Positions 1 through 12,184 of a stretch of 64,000 bases of DNA are shown here, piece after piece (the stretch's first letter is position 1; the number at the start of each line of letters is the position of its first letter). The position numbers and the translations under genes were made by a program. Where the stretch lies: contig JADNRZ010000005.1 in assembly GCA_015501605.1 (NCBI GenBank), forward strand, positions 682,001 through 746,000, in the 5' to 3' direction. The DNA comes from Panaeolus papilionaceus. Lineage: Eukaryota > Basidiomycota > Agaricomycetes > Agaricales. Below the pieces are notes generated by a model. The model searched no databases, was not told the origin of the DNA, and worked only from the letters and a program-made list of their open reading frames with translations.

Positions 1-1097
1 TTCCAGCGAGCCTATTTCAAGCGTGGGTCAGTCATTTCTCTTGCCGTCAATGTTATGACAGTAAATCAGACGAACAGATGCTGGGCAGCCGCTGAACTCA
101 TCAAGAGTATTCGTAATGTAGGGGGAAGAATCAACTTCGAAAGGTAAGAAAGGAAGGGAATGTACGACTACCATCATGCTCGGAAGGTGTTTATCAGGTT
201 CTCTGGTGCTGGTCATGCGATTGCTAACACTGACTACCATGATACTATGTGCTACAACGCTCATTCTGTCCCCTAATATAGACCATCTCCAAAACCGTTT
301 CAATGGTAGAAGGCGGGGCTCTCTGGCGTATCAATACTGATATGGACCAAAAATACTGTGCGGCTACACGGAACGACCAGTTATGGAAACTTGATGCCCA
401 CGATGTTGGGAGTTTGGGGAGCAATATAGCTCCAACATGTGCAAAAAATCTTTAATGATCTACGAGAATCACAAACCCAAGAGTGAGTATGTATAGGCAT
501 CAGATTTCTTGCATCTTTCCTCCCTCCTTTATTGCCCCGCCTTTGCAGCGTAGTCAATAGTTTCAGCCATTTTGACGCTGCAGGCGCTTGTTGCGATGCA
601 ATGCTTTTACATCCTAGCACCGCCTTTACCACTACTTTCCAATAACTTGACACGAAGATTTGCCAGGTGTCCTTGATAAGGGGGAAGGTGAGAAGTGACA
701 GAGGCGTTTGAGATGTCAGCAGTGTGGGTGAGGCTCAGATGTAGGAAGCCCAGGCCTATGAGTTGACCCGGACGTGGCCGGACTTCCTACTCAATGATGT
801 GCTCAGTTAGCTCTACGACCTCATCGGCAGTTACCATAAATAAGGCATCCAACTCCGGTCTGTCGTGATGGGGACATCAAGAGAGGAACCAAATGGATAG
901 ATTGACAGCGCTCATGCCTAGGAACCCTACTTAAGTTTCATGCATTGCAGCCTTACACCCATACGTCCGAATGGAAGCGATACTATCATTACTATATTAT
1001 TGGCCTATTACTTACTGACATTATTGACATGTTTCTCGAGGGGTATCTGATAATAAAAATAAATAACACGGTGTGCAAAAATCCACTTGGGTAGTTG
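1..1097. other. Left-edge region without a recognised gene
   Basis: Short open frames of about 90 codons occur on the minus strand at 28-303 and 381-653, but I see no recognisable domain, no consistent exon chain and no signal peptide. A gene entering from the left edge cannot be excluded. The last part is the 3' flank of the minus-strand DUF6533 gene. Confidence 0.4.
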
Positions 1098-2711
1098 TTA
1101 AATGTCCCAATAGCTCCTTCCTTGAGCCGCTGCGAGTGCCGAGGAAGGTAGGTAATGGCTATCGACCTTCTCAGTTGACACTGATCGTAAGTTCAACACC
1201 AAGCGCGAGACCATCACTGATGTTATAAGCTGGCTGAAGCAAGCCCCAACAGCCTTCAAGTCGGGTGGGGCAATCTATTTCAAGTGTTAGCAGTAAACCC
1301 TGATTATGTTAGAGCAATAAACATACGACGTAGATCAGGAAGTTCAGAAAGTTGGCCGAAAAAATGATAAAGAAATAAATTGTTCCGTCCCGCAAAAATA
1401 TCTGTATAATCCTGGTTTTTGGGAGACGTTGTGAGTCAAAGAAACATAGAACCAGAGACTGGCCTTCTTACGGCGTTGATCGAGTGCGGGAGAAGATGTA
1501 CGAACGCGTGCGCCATACCGTCAATAAGAAAATGCAGGTATCGGTGGTCAATGGTGCCACCCAAAGACACACTGCATTTGATTTGATATCAGTACTAGTG
1601 TATCGAAGGTTCAAAGGGAGAACAACCATACAAAATAGAGGGCTGGTGCCGTCGAGAATACATGCTGCAGAAAGATCGTGGGTTAACTTCTGTATGTACA
1701 GCCATCGTAGTCGGCGCTCAAAACGTACCACCTAATCCATGAACATTGGGTGGGAAAGGGACAGCTGAGGTATCACAGTGGTACGAATGATGAGAGGGTA
1801 AGTAAAAGAAGTTGCACTCGAATATAAATATTTACTTACCCCATCCTGTGTGGATTCCAATGACTGATAATACTACCTGGGCGCACCATAAAACCATCAA
1901 GAAGCAGAGTACCGAGATTGAACGCCCGTACAAGGCGAATACTCGAAGAATCATGATGACTAAGGAAGATCCAACGGAGGTCAATGTCGACCAATTCTAG
2001 ACAAGGTTCGATGCTCACGTTCACAAACTTTTTGAGTTGAGATATTGTCAGCAGACTGTGCATAGCAGCATAATACCCAGCAGCTTACTGGCAACCAACA
2101 CGATTGTCTGTGCTCCTTCAAAAAGCACATATCTATCGCATCTGAGATTTCAGGTTTTAGCATTGGTATACCACCCCAGAATGCACCAGTGGTACTGTAC
2201 TTACACCTCCTTGGGCCATGAAGGGTCATTGAAGGCTGTTAAGTATGACATATGCATCAGCGTCGCCCTTGCGGCTAGCATCATGATATCTCGTACATTC
2301 GATGAGGACGATGAGCGCCAAAGCGTTTCCATATCGGTTAAGGAAGAACAAAATCGAAGCACCGGAAATTTTCTGCTTCCAGACTCGCTCCACCTTTGAG
2401 TAATAGGACCTGTGGTAAGTATTTCGGGAGTTCCGAAGATACATTTGCAATCCGAACCTCTTGATCCATCGTGATTACTATTTAATTGCGGTTCAGCTAT
2501 GTATCATGCGAAATGCTTCGTGATACGCACGATGATCATAGATCAGCATCACATATCCAGCCCCTTGGAAGTATTGTCCAGCCCGTCTACATGCAAGCAT
2601 TGGCCTCAATATCGAAGTCAAGGGCTGAGATTAGGGGTTGACTTACAGATGTTCTCCTGCTGCACTGAGGGAGGCTTGAGTATGATAAGGAATTGCAGGT
2701 GGTGCACCCAT
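1098..2711 (-). CDS. DUF6533 multi-pass membrane protein (many small exons)
   Basis: This is a multi-pass integral membrane protein of the basidiomycete DUF6533 family, whose function is unknown. Exons read from the minus strand are 2297-2409, 2205-2235, 2089-2141, 1840-1959, 1732-1764, 1632-1664, 1472-1571, 1327-1411 and 1098-1274. All have GT-AG borders and consistent phases. Family hallmarks appear in order: SGASILFFLNRY, CDRYVLFEG, IMILRVFALYGRS, CILDGTSPLF, FLRDGTIYFF, APPDLKAVGACFSQLI and MVSRLVLNLRS. The 5' end is unsettled. An exon at 2647-2711 joins in phase and gives 269 residues, but it lacks the usual first helix. An ATG at 2469 starts a family-like N-terminus (SSELPKYL) that is one base out of frame with the next exon. 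The gene may therefore have a damaged start. The body of the gene looks intact. Confidence 0.75.
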
Positions 2712-3881
2712 TATCAGTTTGGAGGGCGGGGGTATGAGTTCAGCTTCATCCCTTCCGACACAGGGCTTTTAAGAAGGTGAATACGTCGTGACTGATCGTC
2801 TGCCTTCTATCAATTCAAGAAAAGCTCACTGATAAATAGATGTTTTTAGTGAACATGTTGCCTGACTGCCTTTTGGGATATCACTAATACCATGTCATAA
2901 ATAACTGCGAGAACTACTGGGCTAATTAGGAAAACGAAAGGGACCATAATATTGGTCTTCTGCCATGAGAGCTATTAACGGTTTCCCGGTCTCAAGAAGA
3001 ATAGTTATAGTAGGAAATGGATCATTTCTTGACCTAGAAATGGGCTATTTGCAGTCAATGATCGACTGTTCCAGGGCCAAAAGTTAGGGGAGAGAAATGA
3101 TGGGACATAATAATAACAACACGATTGGCATGCTGCGGCCACACTGTGTGAGTAACCGTTGCACAAAAATAGTCTTTGGACATAGAATTGTTCGAATGTT
3201 TCATCCTCGAACCTCAAATGTGTAATACTCCGTGTCTTTAAATGACAATTTCTGCGAATGGGATTTGGTCTTCGTAAAACTGCCGTCGAGATGTTCGTTC
3301 GCGTCTTCAAACCGATCAAGGTACGAACAATCAGAGCATTGTTCAGTATCCCACAGCCTCAGCGGGTATTGGCAATGACATCTGAGAACCCATTCCGGGC
3401 CAATTCGCCAAAAAGTCAACCCCTTCAACTTCCCTCCATCCGAGTCCCTCATCTTGGACCCTATTTAGTCGATGATTCAATTCGAGTCTGCTAAGCGTTG
3501 TTCTTGACAATTAGTTTACATTTGTTGAGTAAACAACGATCTTATACTTCCCGGCAGCTTCGGAGGCTGAGACACAGCTTCATGGTCAGATAGTCTGTCT
3601 ACCCTCGAGGCTCAGGGTTGTGGAGACGCAGGACTTGTTATCGATTAATATATTGAAGCAGGCTGCAGGAGGTGTTTCACTATGCTGGTTGCGATGTCAT
3701 TTTCTCCCTTTAAGATTCATTACGCAGCTTCACACAGACTTCGCCATTTTCCCTCCTTCCCTCCTTCCTATCTCTTTCTTCTTTCAACGTTGAGCGTTGA
3801 GCGTTGAAGTTTTGCCCTTTGACTCTGCGGCACCGCTAAGCACTTCCACCGCAGGGCGATTGGAGGGTCTTCACTATCGAC
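2712..3881. other. Intergenic, with pyrimidine-rich leader of the next gene
   Basis: No gene is seen. From about 3745 the plus strand becomes C/T-rich (CCCTCCTTCC-type runs), as in many basidiomycete promoters. It includes a 7-base tandem repeat, CGTTGAG, in two full copies and one variant copy at 3788-3808, about 75 bases before the ATG of the next gene. Confidence 0.4.
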
Positions 3882-5543
3882 ATGACTGCACCAGACCACT
3901 GGGTGGTGTTCGACGACTCTGATACAACACGGATTCAGTATGGAAACGGTTGGGAGGCCGTTACACCAGACCAAGGTATCAATGGGCTGGGGAATTTTGG
4001 AGTGCCATTCCGAAACAGTTTGCACGCACTGAGACAAGACGGATCGTTTACGTTTAAATTCAATGGTATGCCGATGTTCAGAATACTTCGAAATTGTTTG
4101 TTTATTCACAAGAGTTCCAACAGGCACGTCCATTGACGTTTATGGCACAACCACCAAATCGCGTGCACCTCTTGGTGACGATCCATCCTACGAATGCATC
4201 GTAGACAACATAAGCTTGAAGCTAAATCCTCCCCTTCTCTTCGACGAAAACAATTGGTCTCTTTGTAGCACCAATGCGCTTGCAGCTGACCGAGAGCACA
4301 CACTAGAGATTACTGTGAAGATTAAGAGTAATATATTCTACTTCGATCGCCTACAGTATGCACCTTCCAACGAGGCCGAATTCAACGCAACAACCATTTC
4401 ATTGTTTGATTCTCGACATCCTTCCGTCACGTATGATTCAAGCTGGACAGAACAAGGCGGAATAGTGAATTCCACCAATACAAACGGCGGCAAGGCGACA
4501 GTCTCATTTGTAGGTAAGACTCCAATTGAAAATATATCCTGTATAGGAGATTGTTGCATATCTCAAGACTCTTATCTTCGTCTTCAGGAAAATCCCTCGC
4601 ATGGTTCGGTGTTGTTCCAGGGCCTGATCCCCCTATAAACCAAACCTCCGGAACATACGCAGTCGATGGTGGGAGTCCAGTACAGTTTCTTCTTCGAGGA
4701 TTGCCCGAAGGTGGAATGGAGCAGTTTAACCAACAATTCTTCCAAACTCCCCAGCTGTCGCAAGGTCCTCACACAGTCGAAGTCATGTATGGCGGAAATA
4801 ATGGTACCACACCCTTGGTCCTAGATTACTTCGTTGTGGAACATGATATCATCCTACCCTCAATCCCTTCGAATGGTGGATCTGGAAATAACCCTGATAA
4901 CCCTCCTCACGATGCACAGGCTTCCAAAGGAGCGCCTGTAGGGGCAATCGTGGGCGCGATAATTGGCGCTGTTGCTCTTATATCTATGGTTGTGCTGATC
5001 TTCTTACATTTGCGGCGTCAAAGAAGAACCAAAGGCTCTGATCTTCATCGTAACGGGACCATTGACACACATATGGCTGAATATGCTGCGACTCCCTACC
5101 ATGTCCCTTTTGTTACCTCCGGACACCCCAGCTCTGCTACCTGCTTGCTGAATTCAGCAACTAAGGCCACTAGTCAAGGACCCACATCTACATCAAATAT
5201 TTCCATCATCAATCGAAGCCCCCCATCCTCGTCCATCGGCGCTTCATTCCAACCTCAACGCTTCTCCTCATTTGCTGCACCCAATCAAATCGGCATTTCA
5301 GATGCATCGGCATCTCGACCGTCCGGCGCAGGTTTTCCTTCAAGCAAAACAGTTGCAGCCATGGGTGGAGTCACCCGCATGGAATACCCGCCGGAAGCCG
5401 ACACACAGTCGTTTATTACACCGGGGGGACAACCACCTGTCGCAGTGAGACACAAAGATAGCGGGATGAGGCTAAACACACAGCCTTCAAGTTCGCAGGG
5501 ACAGAGAGTGGTCGAACTTCCGCCAACATACACACCAGCATGA
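3882..5543 (+). CDS. Single-pass surface protein with galactose-binding-like ectodomain and PPxY tail
   Basis: The coding exons are 3882-4065, 4115-4513 and 4588-5543, encoding 512 residues. The ectodomain begins WVVFDDSDTTRIQY and continues through NGLGNFGVPFRNSLHA and FYFDRLQYAPS. This belongs to a very common agaricomycete family of beta-sandwich (galactose-binding-like) ectodomains with an unknown ligand. No classical signal peptide is seen before it, as is usual in the family. A glycine-rich helix (GAIVGAIIGAVALISMVVL) is followed by LRRQRR, giving an outside-to-inside topology. The roughly 180-residue Ser/Pro-rich tail carries KDSGMRL and ends ELPPTYTPA, a PPxY motif three residues from the end. 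It is the intact paralogue of the broken gene at 6526. A role as a cell-surface sensor or adhesin is inference. Confidence 0.85.
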
Positions 5544-6525
5544 TTTTCTTTTTTTGGTTGGACAATTTTACTCAATGTATTATTTATGTAGCTTTACAAC
5601 GCAGGACAGCCTCAGGCCAGATGTGTGTATGTGTGTACCTAACTTAAAATTGACACATTCAAAAATCGCTGTTTTTGATCAATCCCGAATCAATCAGCTT
5701 TGCAGAAATTAGGTTCCCTGAGAACGATATTGACGAGTCGTTCGAACAACATATGACGTCGGCCCGGGCGTACGTATGCATCAATCATAAAGTTGTTGCC
5801 ACTGTTGGTTGTACTTTATCTGCAACCCTTTCTTTACTCTTGTAGTCTATTTGGCACTATGTTTTGGGCAGTATATTTTGGGAACGAAGGCATCGCTACT
5901 CGTGTCACAAGCTGGGAGATGGTTTGGGTCAATGCAAGAATTCGATGACATAGAATTCGACAGAGTCACGCTCAACCCACTATCCGAGTTTCATTGGAAA
6001 CTTCAAGCTTGTTTTGAAGCTCGAGTCGGCGATGCATCAGCACATGGGGTTGGCTGATGTCTTGACTACTTACCTTGAAGGTTTGAACATCACTCGGTCA
6101 TCATTTGGTTGGTCCAACATTCCTACGAGTCCTCACGAGACAACGTTTGTTCTGGTTCCTAGATAACGTCGAGCTGACTTTCGTTGCGCTCAAGTTCAAG
6201 TTGCCTCGATGTACATATGGGGATCGGGGCACAAAAAGTGCGATGATGAAGAAAAGTCATTGGTCGTATCATGGATGTGATCAGGGTTGCTGTAACACTG
6301 TCAGTGCGTGTTTTGGATGCAGGGGCGGGGCTGTTCAGCTTGTTCGCCTATCAGCCCGCAGTGCGACTGTGGACAGCGTTTCTTGCCTTTTCTTCCCAGA
6401 CAGGGATGTGGGCGGTCGAGTGAGAGCACATCTTGCACGCTTTCTCTATCCCTTTACTCACAAGCACCGTCGGCCTTCCCTCAGAAGATTTCATTTCGTA
6501 GAAGCCAAGTGTCTAACTGCGCAGT
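5544..6525. other. Intergenic
   Basis: Open frames at 5809-6057 and 6105-6551 are short and unlike known proteins. Nothing is supported here except the probable promoter of the following pseudogene, which is C/T-rich around 6440-6480. Confidence 0.35.
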
Positions 6526-9103
6526 ATGTCAAGGCAATGGGTGATTGTTGACGACAGCGACACCAATAGAATTCAGTATGATGGCCAGTGGCTGTCAGCT
6601 ACTCCCGACAACGATATAAATGGCCTTGGTAATTTTGGCGTCCCCTTCAAAAATAGTCTTCACGCGCTGAACACAAATGGATCCTTGTCATTTTCGTTCA
6701 ATGGTTTGCTTCGTTTGGCAGTATTCATTTATCCACGGTATTTCTCATTGGTCTAATGCGCAGACTCTGCCGTCAGAGTATATGGAACAACCAGAATCAA
6801 GCGAGTGGGCGATGTCGACGACCCAGCGTACGAATGCATCCTCGACGGCGCCAACATCCCTATCAATCCTCCCCTTCTTTTTCCAGAAAACAACTAGATC
6901 TTATGCTCATCCGAAGGACTTGCCACGGACAAGGAGCACAATATAACAGTTTACGAGGCCCTTTTTAGGGTTTCGTTCTTAAAGGTCGTTTTTGGTTACG
7001 CTCATCTACCCGTTTGTTTGGTCCATTGTTTGTTCCCTTTGTAAGCGGCGGATTGGTCTGCCGCTTCATAATACCCCCACCCATCCTCCTCAATCCTCAT
7101 TTTATTTGCAGCTACGCACTCATACTTATATAAACTACATAAGGCCACGCTTTGCATGGCAAGCCCGCTACTTTGAGAAGTCAGAGTCGATATAATGTCA
7201 TTTTTATCGAAAGGCTTGGTGTGTTATTTGAAACAATGTCTTGGGCAGTAACCCTGAAATCTCTGCCGCCTATGCTTTTCTCATCATGTCTATCGGTTGG
7301 GCAGTTATCGTCTGGGCAAAAATACGACTCCTTCCCACTGCAAACATTGTTATCATTTTGGAAATTAGAAGCAGAAGCAGTTGTCATGTTATGTTCAATA
7401 TGTTTAGGATTAAAATTAGGGGGGTTATAGGAGTGTCGTGGTTACTGGACTGGTTATGGATGTTTATAACAGTTCCCAATGTGAACATAAACGACCTACT
7501 ACACCAATGCTGAGTAGTACAGGCGACAATCAAAAAGAGAAAGCATAATGAGACATTGTTTTGCAGCTGAGCAATGAGCAATGCAACGCAAAACAGCACA
7601 GCAATCGGGCCGAAATGCCGTTCGTTCGGCATCACACGGTTACATCCGAAACATGCAATGTTTCAGAAAGGTGCCTAACGATTGACTACTGGAAGACCCA
7701 CTACTAAAGTAGCGGGAATTTCTCTATACTTTTTGTATTTTGCATTCATACTTAAGTAAAAAAATTATTATTATTATCATTATTTATCGTTAAAAAAATG
7801 GGCCTCGTACATGCCAGGCCTCGGCCATGGCCCACATCTAAGTCGGGTGACAGTACAGTCAATGACGTTCTATTTCGACCGCGTTATCTATACCCCAACA
7901 AATACATCGGATTTTGATGCATCGTCCTGGCATCTCTTTGAAGCCAATCATCCTTCTGTGAGCTATGAATCTGGCTGGAGCAACTTCAGGGATATTGGAA
8001 ATTATACGACAACGAATGGAGGCTCAGTGACAATCTCATATTTCGGTGAGCGCTTGGTGTACAGTTTTCATAGTAATGTGACATCCTCTGCCTCTTCTAA
8101 CTTCACATGACAATCAGGAAAGTCTGTGATATTTGCTGGAGCTGTACCAGGCGACTTCTCTGTCACGCCTACAACTGCTCAATATGCTGTCGATGATGGA
8201 AAGCCAACTACCTTCCGACTCGCAGGTCTGCCATCATCACGGTCCATGGAGCAATACAACCAAGCCTTCTTTCAAACACCTCTTCTCCCCCAAGCTCAGC
8301 ATACATTGAAGGTCTCCTATGGAGGAAACAACTCGACAACTCCCTTGACTTTGAATTTCTTCATGATACAACATGACCCCATCCTCACAAATGGAAGAGG
8401 TGGTGGAGGAGCTGGCAATAACACAAGTAACAACTCCGACGGGAAACAGGACACTGCTCATGAAAAATCAACTATAGGAATAGCAGGAATTGTAGGGGCC
8501 GTTGTGGGAGGCATAGTACTGGTGGGGCTCCTCGTCACCCTAGTGTTGTGGCTACGGTGTCATTTCTGGCGTCGTCGGCGAAGAGCTCAGTACCTTTCAC
8601 TCGATATCGACGACGAAACTCTTGGTCCCTTTGACCCTTTTGTTGATCGAGAGTGGGATCCGTCAACATCGTTACATCGACCTTCGATTTCCAGCGCCCA
8701 ATTGGCTACAAGTTATCCTATGGCACCAACAATTACAGGGACAACATCTCTCTCCCGCGGAACCAACGAAGCCTCAGCAACGAACCAGGATTCATTCATG
8801 TCATCTGGAAGTGGTTGGTATTCTAATGGGCGGCCGTCAGTGTTCTCAGTGACGAACGGTGACACAACATTATCTCCTCTTGAGTGTTCGTATCCGTCTC
8901 TTGCATACCCTCCCGAAAAGAAAAACAAGTACATAGAAAGCACCACACCACCACTCACTGGGACATCCAGCACCAAAGTTCAATCCTCAGCCGAGCATGG
9001 TCCAATTGTGGTTCATCACGAGGATAGCGGCATTCGGCTTGGGCCCCAACCCAGAGAAGAACAGGAGGTCATTGACGTGCCTCCAACATACACTCCAGGA
9101 TAA
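6526..9103 (+). pseudogene. Broken paralogue of the 3882 surface protein (stop codon plus insertion)
   Basis: The gene has the same architecture as its neighbour at 3882. Pieces are 6526-6703, 6764 to about 6951, about 7850-8045 and 8118-9103. It starts SRQWVIVDDSDTNRIQY. Exon 2 matches the paralogue until PENN, where the Trp codon of the intact copy (NNW) is replaced by an in-frame TAG at 6895-6897. About 55 bases later the frame is cut by an insert of about 0.86-0.9 kb, after which homology resumes at MTFYFDRVIYTPTN. The 3' part is well preserved: helix GIVGAVVGGIVLVGLLV, basic stop RRRRR, tail with EDSGIRL, and terminal VPPTYTPG. The open 3' frame implies recent inactivation or a surviving shorter product. 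I cannot tell whether a downstream start is used. Confidence 0.75.
6954..7807. mobile_element. Non-autonomous DNA element with short inverted ends and TA duplication
   Basis: The 854-bp insert sits inside the second coding exon of the pseudogene at 6526. The left end reads CGAGGCCCTTTTTA. The right end, on the other strand, reads CGAGGCCCATTTTT, giving 8 perfect terminal bases and 12 of 14 overall. TA flanks both sides (6952-6953 and 7808-7809), as for Tc1/mariner-like insertions. No transposase frame is seen, so it would be a MITE-like passenger. The host homology only resumes 40 bases further right. An alternative is a larger insert (6951-7849) flanked by ACAGT on both sides (6946-6950 and 7850-7854). 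An A+T-rich TTA/TAA tract lies near the right end. Confidence 0.6.
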
Positions 9104-9648
9104 TTTTGCGTGTCATCTTGGACGTCACTTTAGCTTTATATTTCCATTTCCTCTGCATATTTATATCAATTTACTACTTGTAACTTGAGACTAGTAATTG
9201 AGGACACCTCTGCAACAATGTAAAAAGTGGGTTCAAGGCGCGAAATCACTGGAATTTATGTTCGCCATCTCATTTTTAGCTCACCATCCAAATATAATCA
9301 AATTACTACAGCATCTCGAAAAATATCAGGTCTATTTCCTGATATCGTATCCCGACGCGAAAGACGCGTACCGCAGTAATTAAACGCTTAGTCACATGAT
9401 CACTCACACCAATGATTCCCAGGACGCGGATATTCATGAACGTCGTCACTCACTACATAGTATGGACCCATTGTGGATCTTGTTCGTCATATTATTCGCA
9501 ATACATAGCAACATATAACAGGGCGAAACATTGTGCATTTTCAACAACAACAAGGAATCGTTAAATAACAAGGTATGTACTCCTTACATTTCCATGCTCC
9601 TATCACACTTTCCAACGCCTTTGACTTACCAATTCCTAAAATCCACCA
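9104..9648. other. Intergenic
   Basis: This is the 3' flank of the pseudogene and the promoter side of the decarboxylase gene. No coding signal or repeat is seen. Confidence 0.4.
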
Positions 9649-12184
9649 ATGATAGACGTTAAAAGCGTTCTTCGAGAAGAGTTTGAACGATTGTGTAGAG
9701 ATATGCAAGAACCCACCCGTACTAAATCATCACAGAAGTCGTCGGCCAAGTCCGAATCGAAAACAATATCGGTAGCAAACTACTTGCTCGAGCGGTTGGC
9801 TCAGCTCAATGTTACCGTAAGCCACTGGTCACCTTGCCTACTTTTGTTGGTGAATGAGAACTTACGTTGAGCAACAGTCTATGTTCGGCGTTCCGGGCGA
9901 CTTCAATCTCGGTTTTCTGGTAGTTTCGATAGCCCCTTATCATGCGGATATGTAGACTCACAAACAGGAATTTCAGGACTATGTCGAGGATCACCCGAAG
10001 ATTCGTTGGGTCGGAAACTGGTTCGCATCCTCTTTATGACCCCTTTCGAACACTAACACTATTGTCCTATGCAGCAACGAGCTCAACTCTGCCTACGCTG
10101 CCGATGGATATGCTCGAGTCCGGACAGGTTCACTCGGCGTGGTCACGACCACGTACGTTTTGCGTTCTTGACCCGCTAATTTACAAGCTGACCGGAAAAC
10201 CCTAAACTTTCCAAGATTTGGCGTCGGGGAGCTCTCAGCCATGAATGGCATTGCAGGAGGTAACGTCAAGCCCTATTGTGGTGCATGAATCCCGTTATTC
10301 ATTATTGTGGCGTCACATATTAGCCTTCTCGGAGATGGTGCCAGTCCTCCACATTGTTGGTGTGCCAAGCACATCACAACAGAAGAACCGCCCAATGCTC
10401 CACCATACCCTTGGTGACGGAAGGTATGTCGACTTTCTCCGCGCCGGAGACGAACTTAAAGCGCTATTTTAATTATATCGGCGCTGACTCCCGTGACATC
10501 ATTAAAGATATCAGGCTTACCAGTCTGCCGCGACTCCGGTTACTATCTTACAGGAGCTCATTACGAATCCAGACACCGCTGATGAGCAGATCGACCGTGC
10601 AATTACCCAGTGCATAACTCAGGTGACCCCGATTCAGCGTCGCATATACCTATGATACTCACTCTAACAATATCTACCAAAGGCTCGACCGGTTTACCTC
10701 GCCCTCCCCACTGACATCATTGAGAAGGAGATACCCTCCGAGAGGTTGTCCACACCCATAACGGATGAACAGCCACAGAACAATGCTCAGATGGAGACAT
10801 TTGTCATCAAGACGATCTACGACCTCGTTAAAGAGGCGAAAGGAGATGTTGTGGTGCTAACAGATGCCTGCATTATGCGTCAAGGTGTCAGGAATGAGGT
10901 TACCGACTTCCTGAAGACTACCGAATTTCCCGTCTTTGCCACACCGATGGGGAAGACGACTGTCGATGAGAATTGGAAGAGATATGGAGGGGTAAATGGA
11001 CATTTATTTCTCTCATTTGATGCGGAGGCTTACTGATACCTTGCACTCATCTTTAGATCTACATAGGAGACTTGTCGAACGCCGAAATCAAAGATAAAGT
11101 CGAGAAGGCAAGTCTTGTGATCTCAATCGGTTCGATCCCGAGCGATTACAACACGGGAAATTTCTCGTATGACATACCGAAGGAGCGTTATATCGAGGTC
11201 AGCAAGACTACAAACCGGCTTCTCTTCTATGCATGTGGACGCTAATTTATGCATTAGCTTCACTCAAGCTGGGCTAAGGTCCAACACGGTTTATACGAAA
11301 ACCTGAGTATGAAGCAACTCCTCCCTAAGCTGGCACAACGCCTCCGAGATTTCCAGCCACTGGCCAGCAAGATCCCCGTACCCAAGTTCTCTTCACCAGT
11401 GCCCCACGAAAAGCATAACAAAATCTCGCATGCGTGGTTCTGGCCCCGTCTGGCTAAGTTTTTCAGGGAAAAGGACGTCATTGTCACCGAAACCGGAACT
11501 TCGAACTTTGGCATTCTCGATGTGCCTCTTCCTAGTGGCTCGATGCTTGTTAGTCAGATTCTGTGGGGCAGCATCGGCTGGTCAGTTGGTAAGTCGAAAT
11601 TTTGCATCACCACTAGAAGTTGTTAATCCATCGTTGTGTATATATAGGTAGTTGCCTCGGTGCTGCCATTGCTGCTCGAGACGAGGGCATGGGTCGAGTT
11701 ATTCTTTTCGTAGGGGAGGGTAGTCTGTAGGTTATCGAACTAGACGTCCGGTCTTTCCGTGCTAACATTATGAACACCAGTCAGCTAACTGTGCAAGAAA
11801 TATCGCCGATGATCAAGAACGGATTGAAGCCGATCATCTTCCTGCTGAATAACAACGGGTATACAATCGAACGCAAGATTCATGGCGAACATAGGTAGGC
11901 GCTAATTTGGCTTCAGGGTTACTTGTTTAACAGTCAAGCTGAATCTATGCAGAACATACAATGACGTCTCCAATTGGAAATGGTCTGGCTTGCTAGATGT
12001 CCTGAACGACAACGATAAGTTCGCCACGCAGAGCTACATTGTCGCTTCCAAGGACCAAGTCAGCAACCTTCTTGACGACAAGAAACTGCAAAATCCTGAC
12101 AGAATTTGCTTGGTCGAAGTTCGAATGGAAACCCTCGATGCACCCAAAGCACTGGAACGGCAAGCAGCTGCGAGTAAAGCATAG
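9649..12184 (+). CDS. pdc: Pyruvate decarboxylase (thiamine-diphosphate enzyme)
   Basis: The enzyme converts pyruvate to acetaldehyde and CO2 in the cytosol. Thirteen exons splice cleanly: 9649-9816, 9878-9919, 9977-10020, 10075-10152, 10216-10259, 10324-10423, 10508-10622, 10683-10991, 11057-11197, 11258-11588, 11648-11726, 11781-11894 and 11953-12184. They give 598 residues, against about 563 for yeast Pdc1. Active-site residues are present: PGDFN (Asp28), [17 protein letters not shown] (Glu51), LHHTLGDGR (His114/His115) and NNNGYTIE (Glu477), all by yeast numbering. The cofactor motif is GEGSLQLTVQE, with Glu instead of the usual Asp (GDG), which is a magnesium ligand. An N-terminal extension of about 25 residues is Lys/Ser-rich. 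Relatives such as indolepyruvate decarboxylase share the fold, but the similarity to fungal PDC is strong. Confidence 0.93.

Noticed and set aside
1..303. Minus-strand frame at 28-303 as the end of a gene entering from the left
   Set aside because: No recognisable motif and no acceptor or donor chain that I could support. Too little sequence to decide.
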